DNA of 64,000 nt, taken from the NCBI GenBank assembly GCA_910575545.1, contig CAJTFH010000002.1, forward strand, positions 62,001 to 126,000. Reading direction: 5' to 3'. The translations under genes and the position numbers were made by a program. The notes under the pieces are model-generated. The model saw only the letters and a list, made by a program, of their open reading frames with translations. It searched no databases and had not been told where the DNA came from. The stretch comes from Bacteroidales bacterium (GTDB lineage Bacteria; Bacteroidota; Bacteroidia; Bacteroidales; Muribaculaceae). This document shows, one piece after another, positions 17,658 to 27,461 of this stretch (positions within the stretch are counted from its first letter, which is position 1; the number at the start of each line of letters is the position of its first letter).

Positions 17658-19184
17658 TCATTCCCACTCTATTGTGGCTGGTGGTTTGGATGATATATCG
17701 TAGCAGACGCGGTTGACTCCGCGCACATGGTTGATGATGTTATTGGATACTTCGGCAAGGAAGTCGTAGGGGAGGTGGGCCCAGTCGGCTGTCATGGCAT
17801 CTGTCGAAGTGACGGCACGAAGTGCTACGGCGCGCTCATATGTGCGCTCGTCGCCCATTACCCCTACGCTTTGCACGGGGAGCAGTATTACCCCTGCCTG
17901 CCATACCTGGTCATACAGGCCGTGGTCGCGCAGACCCTGGATGAAGATGTGGTCGGCTTCCTGGAGAACGCGCACTTTTTCGGGTGTGATGTCGCCGAGA
18001 ATGCGCACTGCCAGTCCGGGGCCGGGGAACGGATGGCGTTTAATCAGGTGCTCCGGCATACCGAGGGCTTTCCCCACGGCGCGCACTTCATCTTTGAAGA
18101 GTAGCCGCAATGGCTCGCAAAGCCGCAGGTTCATTTTCTCGGGCAGACCGCCAACGTTGTGGTGGCTCTTGATGGTGGTGCCGGTGATTGACAATGACTC
18201 GATGCAGTCGGGATATATTGTGCCCTGTGCGAGCCATTTCACATCTTTTATTTTGTGGGCTTCCTCATCGAAAACGTCGATGAACCCTTTGCCTATTATC
18301 TTGCGTTTGCGCTCGGGGTCGGTCACCCCTGCGAGTTCCGCGAAGAATTTTGCAGAGGCATCCACGCCGATTACGTTCAGGCCGAGACATTCATAATCGT
18401 GGAGCACGTTTTTGAACTCGTCTTTGCGCAACATGCCGTGGTCAACGAATATGCAGGTCAGGTTCTTGCCTATGGCGCGGTTGAGAAGCACTGCCGCAAC
18501 TGATGAATCAACCCCGCCTGACAGGCCTAACACAACTTTGTCGTTGCCCAGCTGTGAACGCAGCTCGGCTACCGTTGAATCAATAAACGATTCGGCGCTC
18601 CAGTCTTGTTTCCCTCCGCAGATGTCGACAACGAAGTTGCGGAGCAGCTTGGTGCCGTCGAGCGAATGGTAGACTTCAGGGTGGAACTGAACCCCCCAGG
18701 TCTGTTCCCCTTCGATGCGGTAGGCGGCGATGCGCACTTTTTCGGTCGATGCGACAACTTTGAACCGATCGGGCACGGATGTTATGGTGTCGCCATGGCT
18801 CATCCACACCTGGCTGCCGGCCATGATGCCCTGCATCAGCGGGTCTGATGCGTCGACAGAGGTGAGCAGCTGGCGCCCATATTCGCGTGAACCCGCAGGT
18901 TCTACATTGCCCCCTTCGCTGCTCCAGGCCATGAACTGGGCGCCGTAGCATATGCCGAGAACCGGCAGATGCCCGCGTATTTCCGACAAGTCGGCCTTGA
19001 AGGCTTTTTCATCGTAGACCGAAAACGGTGATCCTGAGAGGATGACTCCGATTACAGACTTGTCGCCATGGGGGAACTTGTTGTAGGGAACGATTTCGCA
19101 ATACATGTTCAGCTCGCGCACGCGCCGCCCGATAAGCTGCGTGGTCTGCGATCCGAAATCAAGAATGATGATTTTCTCCTGCAT
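17658..19184 (-). CDS. guaA: GMP synthase (glutamine-hydrolysing)
   Basis: The enzyme converts XMP to GMP using glutamine and ATP, the last step of guanine nucleotide synthesis. 508 residues, the usual length. The class I glutamine amidotransferase domain (1-190) has catalytic Cys79 in GICYGAQ and the His/Glu pair in FHPEVYHS. The ATP-pyrophosphatase domain has the PP loop SGGVDSS (about 222-228), and the C-terminal dimerisation domain has [14 protein letters not shown] and ends [10 protein letters not shown] -7 box TAACTTTG on the minus strand (19244-19251) lies about 60 bp upstream; its -33 element is weak. No riboswitch-like leader was seen. Confidence 0.97.
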   Translation of the reverse strand: MQEKIIILDFGSQTTQLIGRRVRELNMYCEIVPYNKFPHGDKSVIGVILSGSPFSVYDEKAFKADLSEIRGHLPVLGICYGAQFMAWSSEGGNVEPAGSREYGRQLLTSVDASDPLMQGIMAGSQVWMSHGDTITSVPDRFKVVASTEKVRIAAYRIEGEQTWGVQFHPEVYHSLDGTKLLRNFVVDICGGKQDWSAESFIDSTVAELRSQLGNDKVVLGLSGGVDSSVAAVLLNRAIGKNLTCIFVDHGMLRKDEFKNVLHDYECLGLNVIGVDASAKFFAELAGVTDPERKRKIIGKGFIDVFDEEAHKIKDVKWLAQGTIYPDCIESLSITGTTIKSHHNVGGLPEKMNLRLCEPLRLLFKDEVRAVGKALGMPEHLIKRHPFPGPGLAVRILGDITPEKVRVLQEADHIFIQGLRDHGLYDQVWQAGVILLPVQSVGVMGDERTYERAVALRAVTSTDAMTADWAHLPYDFLAEVSNNIINHVRGVNRVCYDISSKPPATIEWE

Positions 19185-19243
19185 GTGGTGGTTGGTCTAT
19201 GTTGGGGAAGGTCAAGGATGACTCCACTGTTTGTTTCTTTCTG

Positions 19244-19251
19244 CAAAGTTA
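19244..19251 (-). promoter_or_regulatory. Probable -7 element of guaA promoter
   Basis: The minus strand reads TAACTTTG, an exact TAnnTTTG box. No clear TTG lies 19-21 bp upstream, so the promoter is only partly supported. Confidence 0.4.
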
Positions 19252-19413
19252 GCGATTTTCCGTTGAAATCCGGTGCTTTTGATATCCTGATTTTAGCAGG
19301 TTGGATGTGCTGATATGATATGAGGGGAAGAGTGGTGAACCACATGGCGTGGGAAGGTGTTATTTTGGCATAGATTAACAAAAACAAGAAACCGTTTAAA
19401 CTTTGTTTCAATT

Positions 19414-19935
19414 ATGAGAAAGATTCTCTTGGTTCTGGCGGCGGTTGTGGGATTGGCCGTGAATTCTTCTGCGCAAAACACCGAAATCACAATTGGTTAT
19501 GGCGGCTACACCCAGATGGATGCCACTGACTGCCATGATAATTGGCATCATGTCAATAATGCCTGGGGCGCTGTGACGGCAGGGGTGAATTTCCGGGTGA
19601 TTAATAATTTCTGGTTAGGTCCGAGCTACACATTCTCGTCGACCACAACCAAGGGCCCCCATCATTCATCGATTGCCTATCATGCCATCATGCTTAACGG
19701 CCGGTATGAGTATTACCGTAACCGCATCGTCACGCTTTACGGCCATCTTGGTCTCGGCGCCGAAATCTCACATATGATGCCGCGCCACGATGATTCCTAC
19801 AACAAGACCTATTTTGCATACCAGTTCACCCCGATAGGGGCACAGGTTGGCATTTCCAGGTCGGCCATGCTTTTCGGTGAACTCGGTTTCGGAGCGCAGG
19901 GTCTTATCCAGGTGGGCTTCCGTTTCAGGTTGTAA
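19414..19935 (+). CDS. Small outer-membrane beta-barrel protein
   Basis: 173 residues from the ATG at 19414, which begins a clear signal peptide (MRKILLVLAAVVGLAVNSSAQ). The upstream in-frame ATG at 19357 would bury the signal behind 19 basic residues and is rejected. The mature part is a run of amphipathic strands with aromatic ends (TITIGYGGY-like start, GVNFRVINNFWLGPSYTFSS, IMLNGRYEYYRNRIVTLYGHLGLG, QVGISRSAMLFGELGFG) and ends in VGFRFRL, an outer-membrane insertion signature. This fits an 8-strand OmpA/OmpX-like barrel. No specific function can be inferred. It is divergent from guaA and convergent with the antiporter gene. Confidence 0.75.
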   Translation: MRKILLVLAAVVGLAVNSSAQNTEITIGYGGYTQMDATDCHDNWHHVNNAWGAVTAGVNFRVINNFWLGPSYTFSSTTTKGPHHSSIAYHAIMLNGRYEYYRNRIVTLYGHLGLGAEISHMMPRHDDSYNKTYFAYQFTPIGAQVGISRSAMLFGELGFGAQGLIQVGFRFRL

Positions 19936-19945
19936 TGAATCGGGG

Positions 19946-22159
19946 CTAACGGAGTTGCGCGGCTGTTTGGGGCGTGCCGACTATCCATAGCCTGTCGCCT
20001 TCCCTTAGCGGCAGGTCGGGGGCATGGTCAAAGAACTCTCCGTCGCGTTCCAGGGTCACCACATGCGTCTGGTAATTCCGACGCACATCAGCTCCCGCCA
20101 AGGTCTGTCCGATTAAGGGAGACTTTTTCGAAAGCACCACGCTTGTCAGTTTGAAGTCGGTCAGTTCCGGCTGCACTGCGGGCGTCGGTGCTTCGGCTTC
20201 TATAACGGGTAGAATTTCGGCTATCTGGTCGTCGGTGCCGATTACCCCGATGGTATCGCCAGGGAAAAGGCGGTTGTCGCCCGATGGCACCACTTTCAGG
20301 TTCATGCCGCGCTGGATTGTCACAACGTTAATGCCGTATTTCCGGCGCAGCCCCGAATTGGCCAGACGCTCCCCGACGAATGGGCAGCCGTAGCCTACAT
20401 GCATGTAGGCGAGATGCAGGTCGCTGACGAGATTGTTTTTCTTGCCCGACCGGCGCAGCTCCCGCTCATTGAGATTGTCGAGAAATTTCGCTTCGATATG
20501 GCGCAGCTGTTTGTTGAGCCTTTTCGACATGAGCATGAACAGTATAATCAGACACGCTATGCCTATCAACAGGCCGACCTTGATTGAATAGAACTGCCAC
20601 AACTCTCTCACGATGAACCACAATGCCAGCAGCAATCTGAAAATCATCATAACGATGCGGGGTGCTTTAAGTTGCTGGGCGGTGAGATGGGCGTGGGTGT
20701 TGTCGCGGTTCATTGCCGGAGGCAGGCACAAGGCCAGCAGGAATGGGGCCATCATAAGCAGGGTTGCCACCGAGCCTATCAACCGGCACCATTCCTGAGT
20801 CAGTTTTTCAAGCTCCGGCATCAGATAACGGTGGCTGACAACGGAAATGCCCACGATTATTATGGAATAAAGGGCTATGCGCCATAGGTAGCGTTTTATC
20901 AAAGCCGTCCAGGCTCTGCGCTGGCTCCCTTCCTCTCCGGAGTCGTTGACCTGGGTGGTGTAGCGGTCGATGAGGAAACGCAGCCTCTCAGGCAGCCGCT
21001 TTTCGACCCGGGCGTAGGCCGGATCGGCAAGGCGTATGAAATAAGGGGTTGTGAAGGTGGTTATCACCGACACCGCCACGACTATCGGGTAGATTTCCGG
21101 GTTCAATACCCCCAGGCTCATGCCGAGAGTGGCGATAATGAATGCGAATTCTCCGATCTGTGTAAGTGAGAATCCCGACTGTATGGCAATTTTGAGCGGC
21201 TGGCCGGTGACGAGCATTCCGAAAGTCCCGAAAATTATCATTCCGACAATCACAACAACCGACAGCAAAAGGATTGGCCACCAGTATTGCAATATGATGT
21301 CGGGTTGCACCATCATCCCCACGGAAATGAAAAATACTGATCCGAAAAGGTCTTTTACCGGCATCGTCACGTTTTCTATGCGTTCGGCATAGCTTGTCCC
21401 GGCCAGTATGGAACCCATCACGAAAGCGCCAAGCGCCATGGAAAAACCGCAGAAAACCGAGAACACGGCCATTCCGAGGCATAAACCCATCGACACCACA
21501 AGCAATGTCTCGTTGTTGAGGAAACGGCGGAAACGGTTCAAGGCCGAGGGTATGACAAACACCCCGACCAGAAACCATATGATGAGGAAAAATGCCAGCT
21601 TGCTGACGCTCATGAGCATTTCGCCACCCTCCACGCTGTTGTTGAGGGCTATCGACGACAACAACACCATCATGACAACCGCGAAAAGGTCTTCAACAAT
21701 CAGCACGGCAAATACCAGTGAGGCGAACCGTTTGTGGCGCAGGTTAAGGTCGGTGAATGCTTTGATGATGATTGTCGTAGACGACATTGACAGCATACCG
21801 CCCAGAAACAGGCTGTTGATGGTTGTGAAGCCGAGCAGATGCCCGATCAGAAAGCCTGTGCCCATCATCCCGGCAACGATAATCAGAGCTGTTACAACTG
21901 CTGATCCGCCGGTGTTGACAAGTTTCTTGAAACTGAACTCCAGCCCGAGGGAAAACAGCAGCACGATAATCCCGATCTGGGCCCAGAATTCTATGTTCTC
22001 CATGGTGGTGACAGACGGCAGCGGTTTGAAGTTAGGGCTGGCGAGGAATCCCGCCACAATATATCCCAGCACAACCGGCTGTTTAATCCATTTGAAAACA
22101 AGCGTCACCACCGCTCCAAGCAGCAGGATAAACGCCAAATCCGAAATCAGACTTTCCAT
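19946..22159 (-). CDS. CPA2-family cation/proton antiporter (Kef-type) with TrkA-C domains
   Basis: 737 residues. The first about 380 residues form the 12-13 helix Na+/H+ exchanger domain, with the characteristic GYIVAGFLASP, LLFSLGLEF, LGGMLSMSSTTIIIKAF and VEDLFAVVMM segments; the acidic residues of the VEDL motif are present. Further helices lie at about 420-520. The C-terminus has two RCK_C/TrkA-C-type ligand domains (about 575-655 and 665-737; KVVPSGDNRLFPGDTIGVIGT and EFFDHAPDLPLREGDRLWIVGT). There is no RCK_N nucleotide-binding domain between them, unlike KefB/KefC. It probably exchanges K+ or Na+ for protons across the inner membrane. Confidence 0.88.
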   Translation of the reverse strand: MESLISDLAFILLLGAVVTLVFKWIKQPVVLGYIVAGFLASPNFKPLPSVTTMENIEFWAQIGIIVLLFSLGLEFSFKKLVNTGGSAVVTALIIVAGMMGTGFLIGHLLGFTTINSLFLGGMLSMSSTTIIIKAFTDLNLRHKRFASLVFAVLIVEDLFAVVMMVLLSSIALNNSVEGGEMLMSVSKLAFFLIIWFLVGVFVIPSALNRFRRFLNNETLLVVSMGLCLGMAVFSVFCGFSMALGAFVMGSILAGTSYAERIENVTMPVKDLFGSVFFISVGMMVQPDIILQYWWPILLLSVVVIVGMIIFGTFGMLVTGQPLKIAIQSGFSLTQIGEFAFIIATLGMSLGVLNPEIYPIVVAVSVITTFTTPYFIRLADPAYARVEKRLPERLRFLIDRYTTQVNDSGEEGSQRRAWTALIKRYLWRIALYSIIIVGISVVSHRYLMPELEKLTQEWCRLIGSVATLLMMAPFLLALCLPPAMNRDNTHAHLTAQQLKAPRIVMMIFRLLLALWFIVRELWQFYSIKVGLLIGIACLIILFMLMSKRLNKQLRHIEAKFLDNLNERELRRSGKKNNLVSDLHLAYMHVGYGCPFVGERLANSGLRRKYGINVVTIQRGMNLKVVPSGDNRLFPGDTIGVIGTDDQIAEILPVIEAEAPTPAVQPELTDFKLTSVVLSKKSPLIGQTLAGADVRRNYQTHVVTLERDGEFFDHAPDLPLREGDRLWIVGTPQTAAQLR

Positions 22160-22163
22160 GTTA

Positions 22164-22413
22164 TAAGTCGTAAGCTATAAGTCGTAAGTATGAGTCTTTG
22201 ATGTGATGTAAGTTCAGGTAGTTTGAATTTTCATCGGGACTGCTATTGATTTAATGAGGGCGTTTAACATTTTGTCAATCTCAATCATTATTGGAATCGT
22301 ATTAGTAGCTATACTTTTTGCCAGACTTTTAACAACTCGAAGCTACTAGTCTTCATAAATGTCACTCAACTGATGGCTAAAATAGCGACTTACGACTTAT
22401 AACTTACGACTTA
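22164..22413. mobile_element. Inverted-repeat cassette containing a collapsed four-helix-bundle gene
   Basis: Arms 22164-22189 (TAAGTCGTAAGCTATAAGTCGTAAGT) and 22388-22413 are inverted copies matching at 25 of 26 positions. Each arm itself repeats a (T)AAGTCGTAAG unit. Between them lie about 200 bp carrying the two ends of a four-helix-bundle gene and nothing else. The cassette sits exactly between two genes and disrupts neither. It looks like an inserted non-autonomous element; no transposase is present and no target duplication could be confirmed. Confidence 0.6.
22214..22356 (-). pseudogene. Remnant of a four-helix-bundle (23S rRNA intervening-sequence type) protein
   Basis: The minus strand from 22356 reads MKTSSFELLKVWQKV and then a stop at 22309-22311. 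The pattern F-L-VWQK is the usual N-terminus of the S23/TIGR02436 four-helix-bundle family. From about 22290 a different frame reads IPIMIEIDKMLNALIKS followed by nine residues and a stop at 22214-22216, which matches the family's usual C-terminus. A normal member has about 115-125 residues; roughly 75 central residues are missing, so an internal deletion has joined the two ends out of frame. Family assignment is from recall of the motif. Confidence 0.6.
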
Positions 22414-22501
22414 GAGTGTGTCTGAATTTAACTCAATATATATTTGAAATGATTCATTACCACCTCATTTAATATTAATGTGTTAAATTCAAACACACTC
22501 T
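22413..22501. repeat. 20-bp inverted repeat after the coiled-coil gene
   Basis: 22413-22432 (AGAGTGTGTCTGAATTTAAC) and 22482-22501 (GTTAAATTCAAACACACTCT) pair at 19 of 20 positions around a 49-base AT-rich loop. It directly abuts the right arm of the four-helix cassette and lies 5 bp past the stop of the coiled-coil gene, so it could serve as its terminator or be a separate repeat unit. Confidence 0.6.
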
Positions 22502-22506
22502 TAAAT

Positions 22507-23811
22507 CTATTTCAATGTGAATTTCCGTGAGACAAGGCGGTAGTTGTCGCAGAAAAGTTCGACGGTGTAGTCGCCGGGGGTGAGGGTGGTGTTCACGTCC
22601 CAGTAGATTGTGACTCCGCCGATTTCCTCTCCGGCATATTCAATCGATTTGCGGGCGGTTGCCGGAAGCGAAGACCCCTCAAAGTCGAAAGAGCCGCCTC
22701 CGCCCAGAAGGTCTCCTTCAGGGTTGGTTATGCGCATGTAGATGGTCTTCTCGCCAACAGGGGTGGAATTGTTCTGCGGGATGGTGAATGTAACCATAAG
22801 CTGGCGTGCCTTCGTCACTTTCTTCTCCTTTTTCCCTTTCTTGTTGAGCGGGGTGAGGTTAACTCCTGTCACATTGAGCTTCTCGGCAAGGGTCATGCGC
22901 TCGTTAAGCTCTTTGTTGCTCTGTTCAACCGACTGGATGCTTTGCGACAGACGCTCGTTGCGGGCTTTCACCTCCTGGTTTTCCGAGCGGAGTTCCTGGT
23001 TCTCCTGGTTCAGGGCGTTGATTTGTTCCACATAATTGCGCAGAATCCCTTTGAGGGTGGCTATTTCCCCTTTCAGCTTGCTGATTTGTGCGGCTGATTT
23101 GTTTTTTTCGTTTTTAAGCTCCTGAAGCAGCTTTTCAACCTGGGCGCGTGCAGCTGAATATTTCTGCACGATAGAGTCGTTGGCCAGCAATGAAGTCTGG
23201 TTTTCATATTGGGCGAATTCATTGTTGAGTGCGTCATATTCGTTGGCAAGCTGCAGCTGTTCGTTTGCAAGTTGTAACTGCTGGATCTGTTCCTGCTGTT
23301 CGGCGGCTTTCTTCCCTTGTGTTACCGACAGGAAAACCACGGCTAAAACGGCAACAACGAGCAGGCCGATAAGAATCGGAATCCATTTGTTCTTAGCTTG
23401 CTGTGGCCTGGGAGTAATCGCTTCATACTCTTCAACCTGAGGCATCCTGCGTCGGGGCGGCTCTTGACGGTATTGCTGGGGCCTTTGTTGCTGTGGCTCA
23501 TAAGGCCGTTGCTGATGGCGCGGCTCGGCGGGTTGGGGGCGTTGTGGCTGGGATGCCTGGGGCTGCACCGTAGGTTGCGGCTCCGGTTGGGCCGGCTTTT
23601 GTTGCTGCGGTTGCTGAATGGGTGGTTGCGGCTGCTGCGGTTGCGGCTGTGATTGTGGTCGGGTTGCTGCAGGTTGCGGTTGAGGGGCAACACGGGGCGG
23701 TTGCGGATGGCGTTCCTGTTCTTCACGGGCCATTGCCGCTGCGCGGCGCAGACGGTCGTTGAGAGTTTCTCCTCCGGGCATATTGGGCCGGTCGTTGTTT
23801 TCGTTGGCCAT
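22507..23811 (-). CDS. Coiled-coil single-pass membrane protein with Pro/Gln-rich cytoplasmic region
   Basis: 434 residues; I do not recognise a named family. Residues 1-35 are charged. Residues 36-135 are extremely rich in Pro and Gln (repeated QPQ/PQP). A transmembrane helix follows at about 143-164 (WIPILIGLLVVAVLAVVFL). Residues 168-315 are a long heptad-type coiled coil, and 335-434 form a beta-rich domain (QLMVTFTIPQNNSTPVGEK, YTVELFCDNYRLVSRKFTLK). The topology suggests an inner-membrane protein with its coiled coil and beta domain in the periplasm. It follows secA after a 114-bp gap with a strong palindrome. The beta domain may sense or scaffold envelope components, but this is not demonstrable. 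Confidence 0.6.
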   Translation of the reverse strand: MANENNDRPNMPGGETLNDRLRRAAAMAREEQERHPQPPRVAPQPQPAATRPQSQPQPQQPQPPIQQPQQQKPAQPEPQPTVQPQASQPQRPQPAEPRHQQRPYEPQQQRPQQYRQEPPRRRMPQVEEYEAITPRPQQAKNKWIPILIGLLVVAVLAVVFLSVTQGKKAAEQQEQIQQLQLANEQLQLANEYDALNNEFAQYENQTSLLANDSIVQKYSAARAQVEKLLQELKNEKNKSAAQISKLKGEIATLKGILRNYVEQINALNQENQELRSENQEVKARNERLSQSIQSVEQSNKELNERMTLAEKLNVTGVNLTPLNKKGKKEKKVTKARQLMVTFTIPQNNSTPVGEKTIYMRITNPEGDLLGGGGSFDFEGSSLPATARKSIEYAGEEIGGVTIYWDVNTTLTPGDYTVELFCDNYRLVSRKFTLK

Positions 23812-23844
23812 AATTGTTGGTTTTTAGGCCGGATATTGTTGATG

Positions 23845-23890
23845 CCATAATAGCCATAACGGCAATGTATGGCCGTTATGACTATTATGG
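23845..23890. terminator. Long palindrome between secA and the coiled-coil gene
   Basis: CCATAATAGCCATAACGGC (23845-23863) and GCCGTTATGACTATTATGG (23872-23890) pair at 18 of 19 positions around 8 bases. It lies 36 bp past the secA stop, so it is a likely secA transcript end or RNA-stability hairpin, although no T-tract follows. Confidence 0.5.
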
Positions 23891-23925
23891 ATGCACGCTC
23901 CCGGCATCGTTTTTCAATATTTTGA

Positions 23926-26900
23926 TTACATTCCCTTGCCGTGGCAATTTTTGAATTTCTTGCCTGATCCGCAGGGGCATGGGTCGTTACGTCCTACCCT
24001 GGGCGCGGCTTTCATGGGTTGCACCTTGCGTGGGCCGCCTCCGGCATTGGCCATTGCCTGGCGTTGCGCGTTTTCGCCTGGCATACTCTCTTTTGAGGCG
24101 GTGTATTGGGAGTAGTCGTTGGGGCGCTCCGGCATTGCGCGGCGCACTTCAGGCGCCGGCGCCTGTTGGTGCGGTTGCGGGGCGGTCTGGGCGGCTTGTT
24201 GTTGGGGAGCGGGAGAGGCTGCCGAACCGGCCACACTCACATTGCTCTGCTGAGGGGCTGGCTGCACATAAATCTGACCGCGCATCAGTGCTGCCAATGT
24301 TTTCTGGTTGAGGTTGTTGAGCATAGACTCAAAGATGTGGAACGATTCAACCTTATAGATTACCAGCGGGTCTTTCTGCTCATAGGATGCATTCTGCACA
24401 CTCTGGCGCAGGTCGTCGAGTTCGCGCAGATGCTCTTTCCACAATTCATCGATTGTGACCAGTAGGATGGCTTTGTGCCACTCTTTCACAATTGATTTGC
24501 ACCCGGTGTTGTAGGCTTCGGTTATGTCGACCCTCAGGTGGAACATCCGTTTGCCGTCGGTGATGGGCACTATTATGCGTCCGTTTGCGCCTCTGTTCTC
24601 AACCCAGTCTTTGATTACAGGCATCGCAACCTCGATTATGCGCTGGCTGCGGCGGTTGAGGGTGTCGTTGGCAGCGGCATAAAGGCGCTCGACTTTCTCC
24701 TCTTTGCTCATGTTGTTGAACTCTTTCTCGGTGAATGGAAGTTCAACTGTGAGCACTCGCATCATCTCCAAGGCCAGCTCCTCGTAATCGCCCGGCTGGT
24801 CGTAGTTTGCAACCAGGTTTTCGATGAGGTCGTAGGTCATGTTTGCTATGTCGATGCCTATGCGTTCTCCCAAAAGGGCGTGGTGGCGGCGGTTGTAGAT
24901 GTAGGTGCGCTGTTTGTTCATTACGTCGTCATATTCAAGCAGACGTTTGCGCACTCCGAAGTTGTTTTCTTCAACTCGCTTCTGGGCATTTTCGATGGCT
25001 TTGGTCACCATGCTGCTCTCAATCATCTCACCTTCTTTCAGACCGAGGGTGTCGAGCATCTTCATAACGCGGTCGGTGGCGAAAAGGCGCATCAGCTGGT
25101 CTTCAAACGACACGTAGAATACCGACGAACCGGGATCGCCCTGACGGCCGGCACGTCCGCGCAACTGGCGGTCAACTCGCCGGCTCTCATGGCGCTCTGT
25201 GCCGATGATTGCCAGACCGCCGGCATCTTTAACCTCCTGTGGCAGTTTGATGTCGGTGCCTCGTCCGGCCATGTTGGTGGCTATGGTCACGGTGCCTGGC
25301 TGCCCGGCAAGTGCAACAATCTGCGCTTCCTTCTGGTGTAGCTTGGCGTTGAGCACGTTACAGGGTATGTGGCGCATGTCGAGCATACGCTTCAGAAGTT
25401 CGGATATTTCAACTGAAGTTGTGCCTACCAGCACGGGGCGTCCTTTGGCGCGGAGCGCTTCTATTTCCTCTATGACGGCGGCATATTTCTCTTTCTTTGT
25501 CTTATAGACGCGGTCGTCCATGTCGTGGCGTGCCACCGGACGGTTAGTGGGGATGGTCACCACATCGAGTTTGTAGATGTCCCACAATTCGCCCGCTTCA
25601 GTTTCGGCGGTACCGGTCATACCCGCAAGTTTGTGATACATGCGGAAGTAATTCTGAAGGGTGATGGTGGCGAATGTCTGGGTTGCGGCCTCTACTTTCA
25701 CCCCCTCCTTGGCTTCGATTGCCTGGTGAAGGCCGTCGCTGTAGCGGCGTCCCTCCATGATGCGGCCTGTCTGCTCGTCGACGATTTTGATTTTGTTGTC
25801 GTCGATAACATATTCGTTGTCTTTCTCAAACAGTGTGTATGCCTTCAGAAGCTGGGTGACGGTGTGCACTCGCTCCGACTTGATGGCATAATCAGACATA
25901 GCTGCGTCTTTCTTTTCCTGGCGCTCGTTGAGGTCGGTTATGTTTTCAAGTTCTGAAAGTTTCCCTGCAATGTCGGGGAGAACGAAGAATTGCGGATCCT
26001 GGTTCTTGTCGGTCAGAACGTCGAAGCCCTTGTCAGTCAGTTCAACCGAGCGGTTCTTTTCGTCGATAACGAAATAGAGTGGGTCGGTGACAATGGGCAT
26101 CTCGCGCGAATTGTCCTGAAGGTAGTAGGCTTCGGTTTTCAGCAAGGCGTTTTTCATCCCCTCTTCGCTGAGGAATTTAATCAACGGGCCATATTTGGGC
26201 AGGCCTTTGAATGCGCGGAACAGCAGGAGTTCTCCCTCTTTGCGCACTTCCTTGTCTTCTGATGTGATTTTCTGTTTGGCATCGGCCAAAATCTGGGTTA
26301 CGAGGCGTTTCTGGGCTTGGTAGACTTTCTCAACGTTGGGTTTGTAGTCGTTGAACATCTGGTCGTCGCCCTTGGGCACCGGTCCGGAGATGATGAGGGG
26401 CGTGCGTGCGTCGTCGATAAGCACAGAGTCAACCTCGTCGACTATGGCGTAGTAGTGTTTGCGCTGCACCATGTCTTGCGGTGCCATTGCCATGTTGTCG
26501 CGCAGGTAGTCGAAACCGAATTCGTTGTTTGTTCCGAATGTTATGTCGCATTCATATGCGCGGCGGCGCGCCGGGGTGTTGGGCTGGTGTTTGTCGATGC
26601 AGTCTACGGTTGAACCGTGGAACATATACATCGGACCCATCCATTCCGAGTCTCGTTTCGACAGGTAGTCGTTGACGGTTACTACGTGGACACCTTTTTT
26701 CGACAGCGAGCGCAGGAATACTGGCAGGGTGGCCACAAGGGTCTTACCTTCACCGGTCGCCATCTCGGCGATTTTGCCTTGATGGAGCACAACGCCGCCA
26801 ATGAGCTGGACGTCGTAATGCACCATATCCCAGGTGATTTCGTTACCACCGGCGATCCAATGGTTTTTCCACAATGCCTTGTCACCTTCAATCGTCACGA

Positions 26901-27333
26901 AATCATGCCCTTTTGCGGCGAGGTCGCGATCCATCTGTGTGGCTGTAACCTCAACGGTTTCGTTGGCCGCGAAGCGGGCTGCGGTTTCACGCATGGTGGC
27001 GAACACCACCGGCAGATGCTCGTTGAGCTGCTCCTCGAGGATGTCGAGAATGTTTTTCTCATGTTTGTCGATTTCGTCCCAAAGAGGCTGGCGCTCGTCA
27101 AACGGCAGGTCTTCTACTTTCGAGCGGATTTCTGCGGCTGCGTCTTCATCGGCTTTTATTGCCTGGGCGATTGCCTGGCGCACTTCATCGATTTTGCCTC
27201 GGAGCTCATCGTTGGTGAGGTTTTTCAATGTAGGGCCGATGGCGTTGATTTTGTCTATGACGGGTTTGATCTCTTTGAGGTCGCGTTGCGACTTGTTGCC
27301 AAAGAGCTTACTTAAAAATGACTGAATTGACAT
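23926..27333 (-). CDS. secA: Preprotein translocase ATPase SecA
   Basis: SecA is the motor of the Sec translocon at the inner membrane. 1,135 residues, longer than the 900-residue proteobacterial form but usual for Bacteroidetes. Walker A lies in [14 protein letters not shown] (191-198 core), the DEAD-like box is [15 protein letters not shown] and the conserved GTDIKL and [12 protein letters not shown] of the second motor domain are present. After the helical scaffold comes a Pro/Gln/Ala-rich linker (about 1045-1105), then the SecB/lipid-binding zinc tail [17 protein letters not shown] with its Cys-Cys-Cys-His set intact. The start ATG at 27333 gives [15 protein letters not shown]. An insertion relative to E. 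coli lies in the first motor domain, around the [16 protein letters not shown] segment. Confidence 0.97.
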   Translation of the reverse strand: MSIQSFLSKLFGNKSQRDLKEIKPVIDKINAIGPTLKNLTNDELRGKIDEVRQAIAQAIKADEDAAAEIRSKVEDLPFDERQPLWDEIDKHEKNILDILEEQLNEHLPVVFATMRETAARFAANETVEVTATQMDRDLAAKGHDFVTIEGDKALWKNHWIAGGNEITWDMVHYDVQLIGGVVLHQGKIAEMATGEGKTLVATLPVFLRSLSKKGVHVVTVNDYLSKRDSEWMGPMYMFHGSTVDCIDKHQPNTPARRRAYECDITFGTNNEFGFDYLRDNMAMAPQDMVQRKHYYAIVDEVDSVLIDDARTPLIISGPVPKGDDQMFNDYKPNVEKVYQAQKRLVTQILADAKQKITSEDKEVRKEGELLLFRAFKGLPKYGPLIKFLSEEGMKNALLKTEAYYLQDNSREMPIVTDPLYFVIDEKNRSVELTDKGFDVLTDKNQDPQFFVLPDIAGKLSELENITDLNERQEKKDAAMSDYAIKSERVHTVTQLLKAYTLFEKDNEYVIDDNKIKIVDEQTGRIMEGRRYSDGLHQAIEAKEGVKVEAATQTFATITLQNYFRMYHKLAGMTGTAETEAGELWDIYKLDVVTIPTNRPVARHDMDDRVYKTKKEKYAAVIEEIEALRAKGRPVLVGTTSVEISELLKRMLDMRHIPCNVLNAKLHQKEAQIVALAGQPGTVTIATNMAGRGTDIKLPQEVKDAGGLAIIGTERHESRRVDRQLRGRAGRQGDPGSSVFYVSFEDQLMRLFATDRVMKMLDTLGLKEGEMIESSMVTKAIENAQKRVEENNFGVRKRLLEYDDVMNKQRTYIYNRRHHALLGERIGIDIANMTYDLIENLVANYDQPGDYEELALEMMRVLTVELPFTEKEFNNMSKEEKVERLYAAANDTLNRRSQRIIEVAMPVIKDWVENRGANGRIIVPITDGKRMFHLRVDITEAYNTGCKSIVKEWHKAILLVTIDELWKEHLRELDDLRQSVQNASYEQKDPLVIYKVESFHIFESMLNNLNQKTLAALMRGQIYVQPAPQQSNVSVAGSAASPAPQQQAAQTAPQPHQQAPAPEVRRAMPERPNDYSQYTASKESMPGENAQRQAMANAGGGPRKVQPMKAAPRVGRNDPCPCGSGKKFKNCHGKGM

Positions 27334-27461
27334 TATTATGTTGTTGTCTGATGGTTTCTTATGTGGTGAATTATAATGGCGCGCCTTGGTTTGAACCCTT
27401 CCCCGGAATTGAAAAATGTCTCAAGGGGTGTTTTTGTTCACGGCGCAATCGTCGGTGTGTT

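Noticed and set aside
19185-19413. Purine riboswitch upstream of guaA
   Set aside because: No purine-aptamer helices or conserved core could be traced in this 229-bp divergent gap; only a -7 box is visible.
22507-23811. Coiled-coil membrane protein as a SecA partner such as SecG or YajC
   Set aside because: Size, Pro/Gln-rich region and periplasmic beta domain fit neither; adjacency to secA alone is not evidence.
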